Source: Schoenoplectus triqueter
Taxonomy: Eukaryota > Streptophyta > Magnoliopsida > Poales > Cyperaceae
Assembly (NCBI GenBank): GCA_964058805.1
Contig: CAXKVV010001688.1
Location: 1-34,034, forward strand
DNA length: 34,034 bases
Direction: 5' to 3'
Part shown: positions 1-12,300 of the stretch, one piece after another
Layout of the letters: each line of letters starts with the position of its first letter
Position numbering within the stretch: position 1 is the stretch's first letter
The notes under the pieces: model-generated
Told to the model about the DNA's origin: nothing
Database searches by the model: none
The model's input: only the letters and a program-made list of their open reading frames with translations
Position numbers and translations under genes: made by a program

Positions 1-26
1 AGCCATCATTACAAAAAAAAAACCAA

Positions 27-3000
27 TCAGATATGATGAGCATATTGTGGAATTACCAACTCTTCATAGTCATCAACGAAGACCTATTGCCAGAAAAGGA
101 ATTAATGATATAAGTATACAAACTGAATATATTTATGTGCAATGTTCTTTGGTAGGTGAATGATCAAAAGTTTCCTTCAACACTCTTTCTGAGCCTCAAA
201 ATATTTCATCTGCACTTGCAAAGATATTGCAAATAAATTGAAGAAATAGGCATACTTTTTGCATGTACTTTTCAGGATGGTTTGATATTTTGAGGTCTCA
301 AGGTAGCAAGTGTGTCAAGCTCATAGAAAAAAAAATGAAATTACCTTGTAATTTTGACCATTAAATGTGTACTCAACAAGCAATTGCTTTGGCTCTCCAG
401 GACAAGGGTCACAAAATCCCATTATTCCTGATTTTTTGATTCCTTCATGGAGCTGCAAAATAATACAAATTAAGTTTGAAAAAATATTAATAGATTTGAA
501 AATACGAACCATTAGATAATTAACTGCACTGACTTTAACTCAACCAAAGCCAATATACTCTTGCTATTTATTTTATTTTACATTTCACTTTGACAGTAAG
601 AAGTTCAAGTCAAAACATACATACCTTAAGCTGGCCAGAATCAGTCACAAGAAAATTGAGTGGCACAATCACATCTAAAATTTGTGATGCAACATCATCA
701 TTAACCTCATTAATACGATCACCTTCTCTAATCACACTTTTGTGCCCATACAGAGCTTTTGTTATAATTAAACCATCTCTATCCAGTTGCTTCTGCCTCT
801 TCCTGTTTGAGACAACTTCTAGAAGCTTCTGTGCTCTTTTGGCTGCCTCTCTTGCTTCCATCACCTAAATAGAAATGAAAATGAATCACATAACAAAACC
901 AAAACTGAGTATCCCCGATCTTATAAAAGATGAAAGTTGCACCAAGAAAATTGTACTAGTACCTGTGCTGATTGGCTCTCAACCTTCTCTAGAGCTTTTA
1001 GCTTCTCTCTCCTTTTATAATATGGCTTTACAACATAAGACTGTAAACATGAGAAATCAACTCTGTTAGTAGCACTCATATTAGATTTTATTACATATGG
1101 AAGAGAAAAAAAATAATAAAATAACCTTAAGTAGAAAATAGAGTGAGGAAGGGATAAACAGTGCACTTGCTGCAAACCATGCATCCAGATCAGCAGAAAG
1201 CAAAACCTGCATTTAGTATAGAGTGAGATAATATTAAGGTTTGCTAAATAAGTGTACAGAAAACTGACAACTAGTTGCTAGAAATGTAAAATATAAAGCC
1301 ACCAATATCAATTGGAACTGTAATACTCACAGGAATAATTAACTTCTGACCAGCACGGTGCAACTCAAATCTCCAAGAGATACCCTATCATTTGTTTTGT
1401 AAAATAAGTTGTCATACTTGAAGGAATTCATGTACTTTGTCAAATATATAAAAAGCTAGTTCAATTTAATAAAATATATAACCTGAATCCCAATATTATA
1501 GAACATTCTAACAGTGCTAAATTCAGATATTCTCCTTCCGCCACCAACTTCAAACTCTAAAGCAGTACTGTTACAAAGATTAATTAGCAGATGTACTTAG
1601 GCGACTCATTCTTTCAATATTAATGATGTAGACAGAAAAAATAGAAACTCTAGATTATTTTGTTAGAAAAATGAGATTAAAAATGCACATACCTTCCAAC
1701 TCTACCAGCAATACGGCCATGAGACTTTGAAGAGAAATGGCGTACATAGTGAGCTGATGCACCAAAAAAACTTGTTCCAAACTTGGAAGAGATAGAGAGA
1801 AGAAATATAGCAGTTGTCAGTTAAAAAATTGACAACTAGGAAATATAGCAGCCATTTCTTAAGGTTTCTTTAAATATTGAAAAATAGGAAAGAATTCAGT
1901 ATGAGAAAATACAGTCTCTTCACTCTTCAATTACTTGTTATGCAATTTGTATGACAAATGAAAGAGATACCTTAATTTCTCCTGTAGCAGAGTTCCTTTC
2001 ATCTTTCCGTTGCCATCCTACAGAAATGGCTGATTCTCCACCTAGAACAAGTTGGATCTTACAAAAACCAAGAAAGCAAATGAGTATTGTTATTGAAAAA
2101 AACATTGTGCAGAAGAAAAACATAATTTAATAATCATGTTAAATCATTCACAAATAAGTCCTTAAAGTGCTAAATTTATCAATAAAGAACAACTATACAA
2201 GTAAATTCTTCATACACTATAACTGAACTTTTTGTATTTGTGTGCTACTTCCAACTTAGGAATACACAAGATAAAAAAGACAGTGTTATCCAACATCCAA
2301 ACCCTTTCATAGATTTTCAAATTCACACTTAAAATTAACAGCAAAAGGGACGAAAAAACTAGACGTTATACATTTCCAACAGCATGTTCTGATAATTGTC
2401 GAGTCCATGCATTTGACAAGTTGATTGACCCATCTCTCAATGATATTGATAACCCAGTGGTTGCTGTCGAGTGGCGTGATAGATGACTGAAATAAAAAAG
2501 AAAATTTGTCAGGAAATGGAGAATTTGGTTTGAACCAAACAAGGTCCAATAGACCATCATGTTTGAGTTCCCTAGCATGCAGTCAATGCCTTATTTTAGT
2601 GAAGTGATTTTTCTGCCAAATCAAACAAAGCCATAGCATCCCTAAAACAAATGTAACAATGTGGGCTAGTAGACCTATTTTACCTAATATAGTATGTACA
2701 CTAGTAAGTAGTAATGAACCATTAAATCTTATGATCTGTTTTTTTTTTGGATTCTCAATCCTTCTTGTTGGACAACAATACATAGTTTTTTTTTTTGTCA
2801 GAAACAAGCTTCTTTACACTTCAAACTTGTTTTGCTATAAGCATCACAAAGTAAATACAATATCCCCCTATGCCAAACAATAGGCCTTCAGGAGCTACAA
2901 AAATTCAAAGAAGATCCAAATGGTGAGAATAAGCACCTACCGTGTTGCCTGCACACCAATGATGGATCGGAGACCAGCTGTTGCCATGAACTCTATAGAA

Positions 3001-4565
3001 GCGACTGAGGATGCATGGTGGCGTAGCACAGCTGTAGCTGCACCACTTCCAGAATCACCCGTAACTGCCAAATTGCCGCCGATAGAAGCTATATTGTGTT
3101 TGGATAGTTGCATCTGTACTTCGCTAGTCATCGCCATTCTGTAATCACCGAGGGAGATTAGACTCTTTTATGAGATAACAACACTAGGACTTGAAATTGT
3201 AATGGCCTTTAATGAGGTTCCAAACCAAGTATGGACACCTTAGATTTCCTAAGCATTTTGGCTAATCCTCGAGCCTGTGTACTTTTATTTGAGACTTCAT
3301 TATTTAATATAACAATGAGCTTCTTATTTTTATGTCATTTTATTTTCATTGTTATTTTGTGTTTCTTGTTCTTCTGCTGCTTATTTGCTTGGTGAAGCCA
3401 TTAAAAGCTCGGTTGAGCCATTAACATCAGAAGAAATGACCAAATAATCTCCAAGAATCAATGCCCGTTATCTTACAATAACAATTAACCAAAAATGTCA
3501 GGCCAGCATTGCAATGCTTCCATAAAAGTCGGACAAATACAAAAAATGAGAATTATGTCATCTTATGCAGTTGCAGTTCTCAGGCCAGAATCAGTTGGGA
3601 ATTGTGTGGGTTCACAGTTTGTATAGGTAAGCCATTGCACCGATGAAAAGAATGCTTTACAATACACCAAAAAGGAAAATTCTCTGGCATAACTTGACAA
3701 AATGGTTTCTCTCTCGAAAATGAAAATAAACAGATGAAGGAAAATCTACCCACGCATGATGCCACCGCCGTCCAAAAACTGAGGCACTGAAAAATTGGCA
3801 AAAACCGACCCGACTGGTCTGGAATGTGAGGCCATTTTTTCCTCCTCTTTGCGGCGCTTCAACCTTTCCAGTTCCTCCTTGATCTCCTCAGGTTTGCCCA
3901 GCTTTGGGCCAAGCTCCAGACCAGAAGTAAGCCCTTCCATGCCATATATGTCATATATCTGTCTTTTCTGCTCATCAGATAGGATTTCATATGCATCTCT
4001 GATCCTTTGGAAGTTCTCAGTTGCAATATCTTTCATCTGGTGAATAGAAATAACATTTCAGCATCTTCATAATGCAGGATGCAGAATATACTATAACTAT
4101 GTCATAGAGGAAATTATATGATTAAAATTCATATCACAATAGTCACAGATAACATTGTTTTACTCATAATTTATAAGCTAATTAGCTAAAGCGGATTCAA
4201 ACAGTAGATGAAATTAATTCAATATTGACATCAGTTCTTGCTCCAAATTCAAGAATGATCAAAAGATTGACAATGAACCATGGTACAGATAATCAGATAG
4301 CTAATTAGGGAGTTAAACAAAAACGATGGCAAATTATTATCATAACTCTGTAGAAAAATGATCAAAAGTTTCAGTGCGCCGAGAGAAGAACCGAAAAAAT
4401 GTAAACCAGAACTTCAATTACATGTTGATCAAGATACTTGTCGGGATGGTAGATTTGGGCCCACTGACGGTAGGCCTTGCGGATGTCTTCGTCGGAGGCG
4501 TCGGGGGAGAGATGGAGAAGCGCGTACAAATCCCTCGTCGGCTCCGGCTCCGGTTCCGCCGCCAT
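27..4565 (-). CDS. OWL1: J-domain protein, DNAJC11/OWL1 (dnaJ 13) homologue, 13 exons, complete
   Basis: Exons, in coding order: 4422-4565, 3750-4036, 2941-3138, 2372-2486, 1971-2057, 1693-1781, 1483-1567, 1331-1384, 1126-1206, 963-1040, 625-864, 345-452 and 27-83. Every intron is GT-AG and the phases close to 1623 nt, 540 residues plus TGA, about the length of Arabidopsis dnaJ 13. The start ATG (4563-4565) opens with [20 protein letters not shown]. The J-domain covers about residues 11-82, with the Hsp70-stimulating HPD at 40-42. A charged helix rich in E, K and R follows (about 98-116). A conserved middle region contains GGNLAV and [10 protein letters not shown]. The C-terminal DUF3395-type region (about 385-535) contains [10 protein letters not shown] and [16 protein letters not shown], and the protein ends VIPQYAHHI. 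Known for the family: human DNAJC11 associates with the mitochondrial MICOS/MIB complex, and Arabidopsis OWL1 acts in very-low-fluence phytochrome responses. The same role here is inferred from homology. The window begins only 26 bp past the stop, so the 3' UTR is cut. Confidence 0.95.
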
Positions 4566-4656
4566 CGCTTAATCCCTCTCGCACTCAGTCGGAATGAGAC
4601 TGTTGCTGTAAGTGAGTACTCGGCCGGAGTAGCCGAGGAAGCAAAGACGAAGCGCC

Positions 4657-4756
4657 GCAGGGTTTTAGCGTGGCTTAATTCACAAGTTAGTTGTCCAACT
4701 CGCCACATCGTCGTAACTGATAGTGGGCCTAGATATCAGATGGGCTATGATGGGCT
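4657..4756 (-). promoter_or_regulatory. Site II cluster and telo-box-like motif upstream of OWL1
   Basis: Upstream of the J-protein ATG there are three site II words (TGGGCC/T): 4724-4729, 4741-4746 and 4751-4756. A near-match to the telo-box (AAAACCCTG on the gene strand) lies near 4657-4669. Site II plus telo-box is a known plant promoter pair, bound by TCP and Myb-type factors, common in genes for ribosomal and mitochondrial proteins. They sit 90-190 bp from the start codon. I saw no clear TATA box. The functional link is inference. Confidence 0.6.
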
Positions 4757-5755
4757 AAAATTTGTTTCATCGAAAGTAATATAACAAACCTGATAATTAA
4801 TTATTGATTATCACCACTGGTGATGGTGATGGCCGGAGCACAGAAACGGTTTTATAAACACAATTTATAAAAAAAAAATACAATTATAATTCCACTGTCG
4901 AGCTTCATAAACACAATTTATAATTTTAATATTGTGATTATTACGTTGTTTATAATATATTTTTTAAATTTTAAAATCATACATGTGTTCTTAATGATTA
5001 ATATAGAATGTATGTCAAATTTGAAATGTTTTAGATATTAATTAATCATTAATCGATGTCATTGAAACTCTATCATTAAAATTATAAAATTATATGATCT
5101 AACCTATTATAAATGCATCTATGATTTTAGATTTTCTATTTAAGCAATATTTTCTAAAAGATATATCGTAAGTATTGAATGTAGCATAAAGTTAGATATA
5201 TATAGTAAAATTATCGAAAAAGTTAAGTCGAAAATTGGTGTGTACACCGAGACTTAACAATAAAGTGAAACAGAAGCAATCGAACTTGTGCGAATTTGTC
5301 CCCATAGGAATGGGGTGCCAATTATAACAATTCAAGAGACAATGCAAGGAGATAGATGCATTTAAATCAATTCATTATTCCCATAGTGGAAGGGACCACT
5401 TTGCATCAGATCCCAGTCCCACGACAATGGTAGAAGTAGAACTTAGAAGCGTAGAATTTAGACCTTCATTAAGGGCGCCAATTTTTTTAAGTTGGATATG
5501 AGACGAATGTCCAGCATCTCCCTCCCATGAGACGCTCTTCACATGGCAATCAGCAGTCAGTCATTCGCTACATCATACAATACATATGTGCATAATAAAT
5601 GAAATTTCTTTCAAGCAACCGGCCAAGCCCCCACTTGGGCTGAGGCTATATTGGTACAGATTTCTTGGAACCACCAATCACGGTTATCCGTGCTTTGCCA
5701 CGTGGGAGAGGGAAACGACAGCTGGCAGAGAGATTCGTCAAATAAGGGAAGGGAG
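4757..5755. other. Intergenic, AT-rich, no gene seen
   Basis: No coding region is supported. The part from about 5220 to 5760 is less AT-rich. It contains a palindromic G-box CCACGTGG at 5698-5705 and a CCAAT word just upstream, so it may be a promoter remnant. No gene follows it: the next block is a MITE. Confidence 0.5.
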
Positions 5756-5795
5756 GGATTCATTTTTTAAATAAATATGAAATATTTTTTTATAG

Positions 5796-5827
<32 letters not shown>

Positions 5828-6104
5828 TTATAGATTGATAGTGATTAAAATTTCATATAATTTCATTATTATTTGCTAGTTCATTGAAAACTATCAAAAT
5901 GTTATATATTTTATAACAGTTTTAATTTAACGATTTTTTATGGACTAATAATAAAATTATATAAAATTTGAATCACCATCAATCAATAAATAGAAGAATA
6001 TATCTATAAAAAAATATTTTTTAAATTCTTTTCATATTTATTTGAAAATCCATTATCAAAATTATGAAATTATGAAAGATAATCATTGTCAACTGTCCTT
6101 CCAA
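5756..6104. mobile_element. Foldback MITE, family X copy A (Mutator-like?)
   Basis: The two halves are inverted copies. The left arm has TAGATTGATAGTGATTAAAA, and the right arm has its complement, TTTGAATCACCATCAATCAA. The right terminus resembles that of the copy at 20874-21249. A (TA)n run of about 27 bp lies in the left arm at 5796-5822. The left end looks shortened compared with the 20.9-kb copy. There is no coding capacity. Confidence 0.65.
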
Positions 6105-6907
6105 GTAAATAACGGTCCTCTCGACTGTTGAATCTCTGTGGATCTGGGCGATTGGGCGATAGGGGATACAAAGTATTGACAGCAGCGACTCGTACAAATA
6201 TTGGCATCCATTTTAAGGGTAAAAAAAAGAGTAGTTAATTATACTAAGTATGAACACTTTATAATTAAACATAACTAATGTTTGTTTTTAACTTTTAAGT
6301 ATGAACATTTCGGATAGATATATACACAAATTACGTATATTGTTCAACTAGGACTTCCGAATTGGTTCAAGATCTCTTCTAAAACTTTCTGATTTTTTTA
6401 TTCATTCGCTACTAGTTTTGTTCGGTTTAATACTTTGATCGATACCTATTAAAAACATTGAATATTTGTTAAAATAAATTGTGATATTATCAAATTAAAT
6501 TAAATCATAGAGGTAATTGCATTACTGAATATACTTAAAAAAATTAAATAAAAGATAAAGGAACTTGTTGTCCTGTTAAGGGTAAATGGATAGAATGTGA
6601 ATGGCTCCACATATCACAGGTGTCAGGTAAAAGAACCTCTTACTGATAAATTATGAGTCTCAAATTCGCTACATTGTCTGATATGCAGTACCAAATTCCA
6701 AATACAAAGAATTCTGGACGATTGCTTCTCAAGCTGTACCTAGGGTTTTTAATGGACTCTTATTCATATTTATATCAGATGAATTAATTATTTTTTTTAT
6801 TCATATTCATATCTATTAACTTAACGAAAATAAAATTTTATTTATACTCGTCTTGTCAAATACGATATGGGTCAGGTAAACGACCAAACGGCTTTCAAAA
6901 TAAAAAT
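6105..6907. other. Intergenic, AT-rich, no gene seen
   Basis: No ORF or RNA gene is supported. About 6780-6860 carries a stretch (TTAACTTAACGAAAATAAAA and following bases) that recurs in diverged form at about 7130-7170. The tandem array that follows is therefore bracketed by a degenerate direct repeat. Confidence 0.45.
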
Positions 6908-7064
6908 ATATATAATATAATTAGTACTGAAAAAAAATTATAATATAATTAGTAATGAAAAAATTATAATATAATTAATAATATAATAGATTGTAATATA
7001 ATTAATAATAAAATAGATTATAATATAATTAATAATAAAATAAATTATAATATAATTAGTAAAG
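6908..7064. repeat. AT-rich tandem array, unit about 25-30 bp
   Basis: About six imperfect units, built on ATTATAATATAATTAATAAT followed by a short A-rich spacer, run head to tail. Units differ by a few substitutions and small indels. The array probably arose by replication slippage or unequal exchange. Confidence 0.75.
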
Positions 7065-7371
7065 AAATAGATAACGGATAAGAAATAACTTTTACCCGAT
7101 AAATTAGCGATTTTTTTATCTATATCTATATTAATTTACTTAATGAAAATAAAATTTTACCAATGAAATAAGATACGAATGGAATAAATCACCAAAAAAG
7201 TCACATGACGGGCCTAGCCGTACCTTTGGTCTTACACATCGGATCTGCACGGAATTATATGCTTCTCTATTTCTTCAGGGGAGAACTATTTGTGTTTGAA
7301 GAGCATCCCTGGGAAATATTAATTAATATTTAGTCGAGTTCACTAATTACACGGTAAACAAGACACCGTAT

Positions 7372-7634
7372 TAGGAGATATTATTCCATCTATTCGAATA
7401 TGAATCTCATCTGATCTATTTTAAAAAAAAACTAAATTTGTATAATCGATCTAAATCTGATCCAATTTGATCTAATCCGAAATCAAATAATTTACAATCT
7501 AATAAAAAAAAATTAAAATCTGAAAAAAATAATATATAAATTGATCCGATTCATTTTTTTCTAAAAAAATCAAACTAATATGATATGTTTTATCCGAATG
7601 TGAATCCAATCCACTGATTGTCACTTCTATGAGT
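7372..7634. mobile_element. Degenerate hAT-like relic rich in GATCCGA words
   Basis: The left end is TAGGAGATATTATTCCATCT. The right end, read on the minus strand, is TAGAAGTGACAATCAGTGGA. Both resemble the (T/C)AGGGGTGNCAA termini of hAT elements. The interior repeats degenerate GATCTGATCC-type words. No target duplication was found, so boundaries are approximate. Confidence 0.4.
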
Positions 7635-8589
7635 TGGGTAGAGGTAGGATGGGAGCCTCTGTTTCTGTTATATTTGCTCGTTGAATTAGTTGAAAATAAT
7701 CTTTATCACAGATTTAAAACACGCAAGATACATTTTAGCATCGTTTTATTTAAAGAAAAATAGACAGAGTTTGCAACCAGCGCATTCGCAAGAGTATTGA
7801 AAGGCCATACATAATTCTTTGACATTTGAAAATGTTAAGGATATCTTTAAATATTAAAGAAAACTCCGGACAAAATATGTTCTATAATCCACAAATCGTA
7901 AATAAAGCACATATATGCATTAATTACGAAACAAAACTATAATAATTTTCAAAATCACAAAATAAATTTAGCCTTACATAACTCATATTTAACTAGTGGC
8001 TTCCATATTTTTAAGATTTTTTATATTTATTTAAGAATCCATTATCAAGATTATCAAAATAATGATCCCCACCCTTTAGAATTTATGAATTATTGAGTAC
8101 AAAAAAACAATTATGGTTATAACTTATAAGAATCTATTATACATCATTGAAATTTATCATACTTTTAAGGGCCCAACTAGAAAAAAATAAAGAAGTTTAA
8201 ATTTATGAAGGAAGCAGTAATTATACATCTAAAATTTGGACTTGTCTCAAAAGGTTTTGGTATCCTTCGTATAAGATACATCAAAAATTAAAACCATCAT
8301 TTGCCAATCTTCCGTTGTGACATTCAAACTTCTTAAAAGAATTTTTAAGAAAAAGAAGTGGAAAACAAATACTTCAATTCAAGATTTTTAAGAAAATAAG
8401 ATTCATTTATTAGATAATTTATTACATTATATACCAAATAAATATTGCATATGAAATGAATATTTTTTCTTATAATAGGTAATAACGAGAATTTTTTTAT
8501 GTCAATGGTTCAGTTTTATTCATGCGTCTTAAGATAAAATGATTCAAACTGAAAAAAAAAATTCTATTTTATCAGAAATAAAATTATAA
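7635..8589. other. Intergenic, AT-rich, with one solitary arm of MITE family X
   Basis: No gene is seen. About 8003-8075 contains ATTTATTTAAGAATCCATTA and a flank matching the right terminal region of the foldback copy at 5756-6104. It is best read as a single remaining arm. A scattered pair of TTTTTAAGAA words near 8340-8390 adds nothing clear. Confidence 0.4.
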
Positions 8590-9323
8590 CAGATAAGCAC
8601 GCCATGCAGGCTCCACACCTCCCTTTATTTCTGATCCTATTTTAGTGGCTAAAAGATGGCACCATCGATGCATGCTATGCTATCTCTCATAATGTCTCTT
8701 TTGTAATCTTATTCTGAGTTACCAGATTATTATTATCAGTGGAGAAAACACAGCCAAACCCCACTTTGCACTAATTTGCAAGAAAAATGTAATAGTTTGT
8801 ACACTCACATTGTGATGTTAGACGAGAACTACATGGCCAAATCAGCAACCTTTTCATTTGATAAAATAAACAAATTCGATTCATTCACAAAATCAGAGAT
8901 TCCAAACAAACTGTCAGACCTTTCTCTGACCGACCTGCTCATTATTAGCTCACAAACAAGGGGATAGCTGGGGATTATATCATTTTCATTAACTTGACCT
9001 TTTTTCTTTTCTTTTTTTCTTGAAAAATCCGTGAATCTTTGGATCCCAGGCGCTCGTTCCTGTCAATACAAATTGACACATAAATGGACATGGTGGGACA
9101 GCACCAGTCATCCAGCCAAATCCAACCCTGCAATGCTGTGCTTTTTCCACACAAGCACAATCATCTTCCCTCCGTCTCTTCTCTTAAATCCACGAATCCG
9201 TCTTCACTCCGACTGTACGCACAAGCACAATCATCTTCACTTAAATCCACCGCCCCTTCCTTTTGTTCTCTCTAGCCGAGCGAGAACACAATTCTCCACT
9301 AACCCAAATCTGGCAAACAAAAA
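8590..9323 (+). promoter_or_regulatory. Upstream region and leader of the SKU5-like gene
   Basis: This is the presumed promoter and 5' leader. The last 200 bp are rich in C and T, as plant leaders often are. A 19-bp word, CACAAGCACAATCATCTTC, occurs at 9150-9168 and 9220-9238. A second word, CTTAAATCCAC, occurs at 9183-9193 and 9240-9250. This is a partial direct duplication with unequal spacing. No convincing TATA box was identified, so the transcription start is not placed. Confidence 0.45.
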
Positions 9324-12300
9324 ATGTCTCCTTTCTTATCTTTTCTAGCCACATTCTCACTTCTGTTACATTCCGGGTCGGCAGGTGACCCGTTTGCCTT
9401 CTTCGACTGGGATGTGTCTTACAAAACCGTCTCTCCTCTCGGTGTGAAGCAACAGGTTTCAACTTTTCTCTTTCTTTTTCTTTCTGATCCGTTGTTTTCT
9501 ACTTCTTTTCTTCTTTTTGAGAAGACGACGTTTTCTTCCTACCAACCTTTTTCAAACCTATTTGATCGTTGTTCTTTTTGAAATTTTGAAAGGTGATAGC
9601 GATAAATGGAGAGTTTCCCGGTCCAACTGTGAATGTGACAACGAATTGGAATGTAGTTGTAAATGTGCTGAACGACCTTGACGAGCCTCTACTCATTACC
9701 TGGTACTTTTCATTTTTTTCTTGCTTACAAGTTTTAACTAAAAATAAAGCAAATACATAATTTGTATACTTCTTTTTTTGCACAATAAACACTCATTTTT
9801 CTTAAAATTAAATAATTCTAGCCCTATCAAAATAACTTAAGTAAAAGTTTTAACAGCTTGCCATCTGTGCCCCTCAAAAGTTTGCCTCAACTTGAAAATT
9901 TTCTTTCTTTTGAAATATAAGGAGTGGTGGGTTTCGTTCGAGAATTGTTGATAATATATCATGAATTTTGTGCAGTTGGAGACCTCAAGGAATTTTATTT
10001 CCTGTCCTGTTTAGTGTTTAGAACAAAAAAAAAATGATAGAAATCAGTGCAAGTAGGAATTCTTTCCAATTTCCTTTTTTTTTGTTCTTTTTTAAAGATG
10101 AAACGCTTTTCACTTTGAGCTCAGAATGCAAGCTTGTTTTAGTCATTTTACTTTGAACATTGGAAAAATATTGTAAAACAAGGTCCATACAAAACCTCAA
10201 CTAATCATGCATATCCCTAAAGCATGGGAAATACTAACATTAATATTACCAACACCACCCTACTTTTTTCTCTCATTAAACATATATAGCAGTGTTATGG
10301 ATAAATGGGGTCAATTTGGTACATTAATAAATACATATTGAATGGAAATGTGAAATACAGGTCTTAATATTTTCTTTCCTTTTTTCTTTTCAAAAGGAAT
10401 GGGATCCAGCATAGGAAAAATTGCTGGCAGGATGGGGTGCTAGGTACAACATGCCCCATCCCATCAGGCTGGAACTGGACGTACCAGTTCCAGGTCAAGG
10501 ACCAGATCGGCAGTTTCTTCTACTTCCCATCAATTGGTTTCCAACGGGCTGCCGGTGGATTTGGTGGGGTCATTGTAAACAACAGAGAAGTAATTTCTGT
10601 CCCTTTCGACAAGCCTGACGGTGACATAACACTGTTCATTGGTGACTGGTACATCAAGAACCACACGGTAAGTGCAACTACAAACTACGATGAGGCACAA
10701 ATACATAGTTAGTACTTAGTATCAATTTTTTATATAAGTGTTCTGTCCTTCAGCCAGCAGTTGGATGAAGTTGTGATGCCTATGTGACTTTGTAGGATCT
10801 GAGAAAGATGCTTGATAATGGGAAGGATCTAGGCATGCCAGATGGGGTTTTAATAAATGGTAAAGGCCCCTATAGGTATAACAACTCTCTCGTCCCTGCT
10901 GGTATAGAGTATGAGACTATAAACGTACAACCAGGTCAGCTGTTCTTTAAATACTTTCGAATTTTGGAAATTGGAGTATGTAAAAATGAATCAAATGCAT
11001 TGAAACTACATTTTCCTTTGAGCAGGAAAGATGTACCGGTTCAGGATACACAACATTGGCATATCCACAAGCCTGAACTTCAGGATTCAAAATCACAACA
11101 TGAAATTGGTTGAGACCGAGGGCTCATACACAGTGCAGCAAAATTATACCAATTTAGACATCCATGTAGGTCAGTCGTACTCTTTTTTGGTCACTATGGA
11201 CCAGAATGCAAGTAGCGACTATTATATTGTTGCAAGTGCAAGGTTTGAAAATGAAACCATCTGGAAGCGGGTGACAGGAGTTGCTATCTTGCACTACTCG
11301 AATTCTAAGGGGAAGGCGTCAGGGCCCCTTCCTGACCCGCCTCAGGATTTCTATGACAAGACTTTTTCCATGAATCAGGCCCGTTCTGTCAGGTCAGTTG
11401 CTAAATGAATGATTGTATGGTACTATGTCATGGGCTGGTAGCTTTTTGTGCTAAAAGAAAAGGTAGGGCATCTGACTTTAGAACTTTTCTTATCTGTGTT
11501 ATGCTTGTCAGAGTTTGCCATTTATCTGTGCCAATTTTTTTTGTTGAATTTATATAGAGAACCAGGTACTGGTCCTAAGTCCTAACCACTTCATCAAGTG
11601 TTTCTGGTAAAAAAGTAGTATTGTTAACTGAATATGCAACTAAAATTTAGCACATAGTACAAGTTCTTCAATCAAACTGCCCATCTGCAATATTAAGAAG
11701 AGATAACTTAATGTGAATACTAATGCTCTCTGTAATTTCAGATGGAACCTGAGTGCAGGTGCAGCCCGACCAAACCCTCAAGGATCTTTCCGATATGCAT
11801 CAATAAATGTTACCCAAGCCTTCTTACTAAGAAATGAACCGCCAGTTGTCATAAATGGCAAACGCAGAGCTACCCTGAATGGCATCTCATATGTGCCTCC
11901 ACAGACTCCTCTGCGGCTCGCTGATCAGTACAACCTCAAGGGGGTTTACACACTGGATTTTCCTGAGAGACCCCTCAAGGGTGCACCTAAGCTTGGGAGG
12001 TCAATAATTAACGGCACATACAGAGGCTTCATGGAATTAATATTTCAGAATAATGATACTAAAATCCAGAGCTACCATATGGATGGATATGCTTTCTTTG
12101 TTGTCGGGTATGAGCTGAATTTGATAGAATTTCTGAGACTGAAACATATTATTTTTGACACAGAATGTTAACTTGTTTGTTTGTACAATCAGGATGGATT
12201 ATGGGGAATGGACAGAGAACAGCAGAGGCACTTACAACAAAGGTGATGGTGTGGCCCGTAGCACTGTTCAGGTTTGTATTGTGCTAAACTATGAGCAGTA

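Noticed and set aside
4374..4784. Plus-strand open frame of 136 codons over the OWL1 first exon and promoter
   Set aside because: It overlaps the conserved J-domain exon on the other strand and has the Arg-rich composition of an antisense shadow.
8776..8967. Open frame of 63 codons upstream of the SKU5-like gene
   Set aside because: No recognisable domain; it lies in the presumed promoter and has no splice or homology support.
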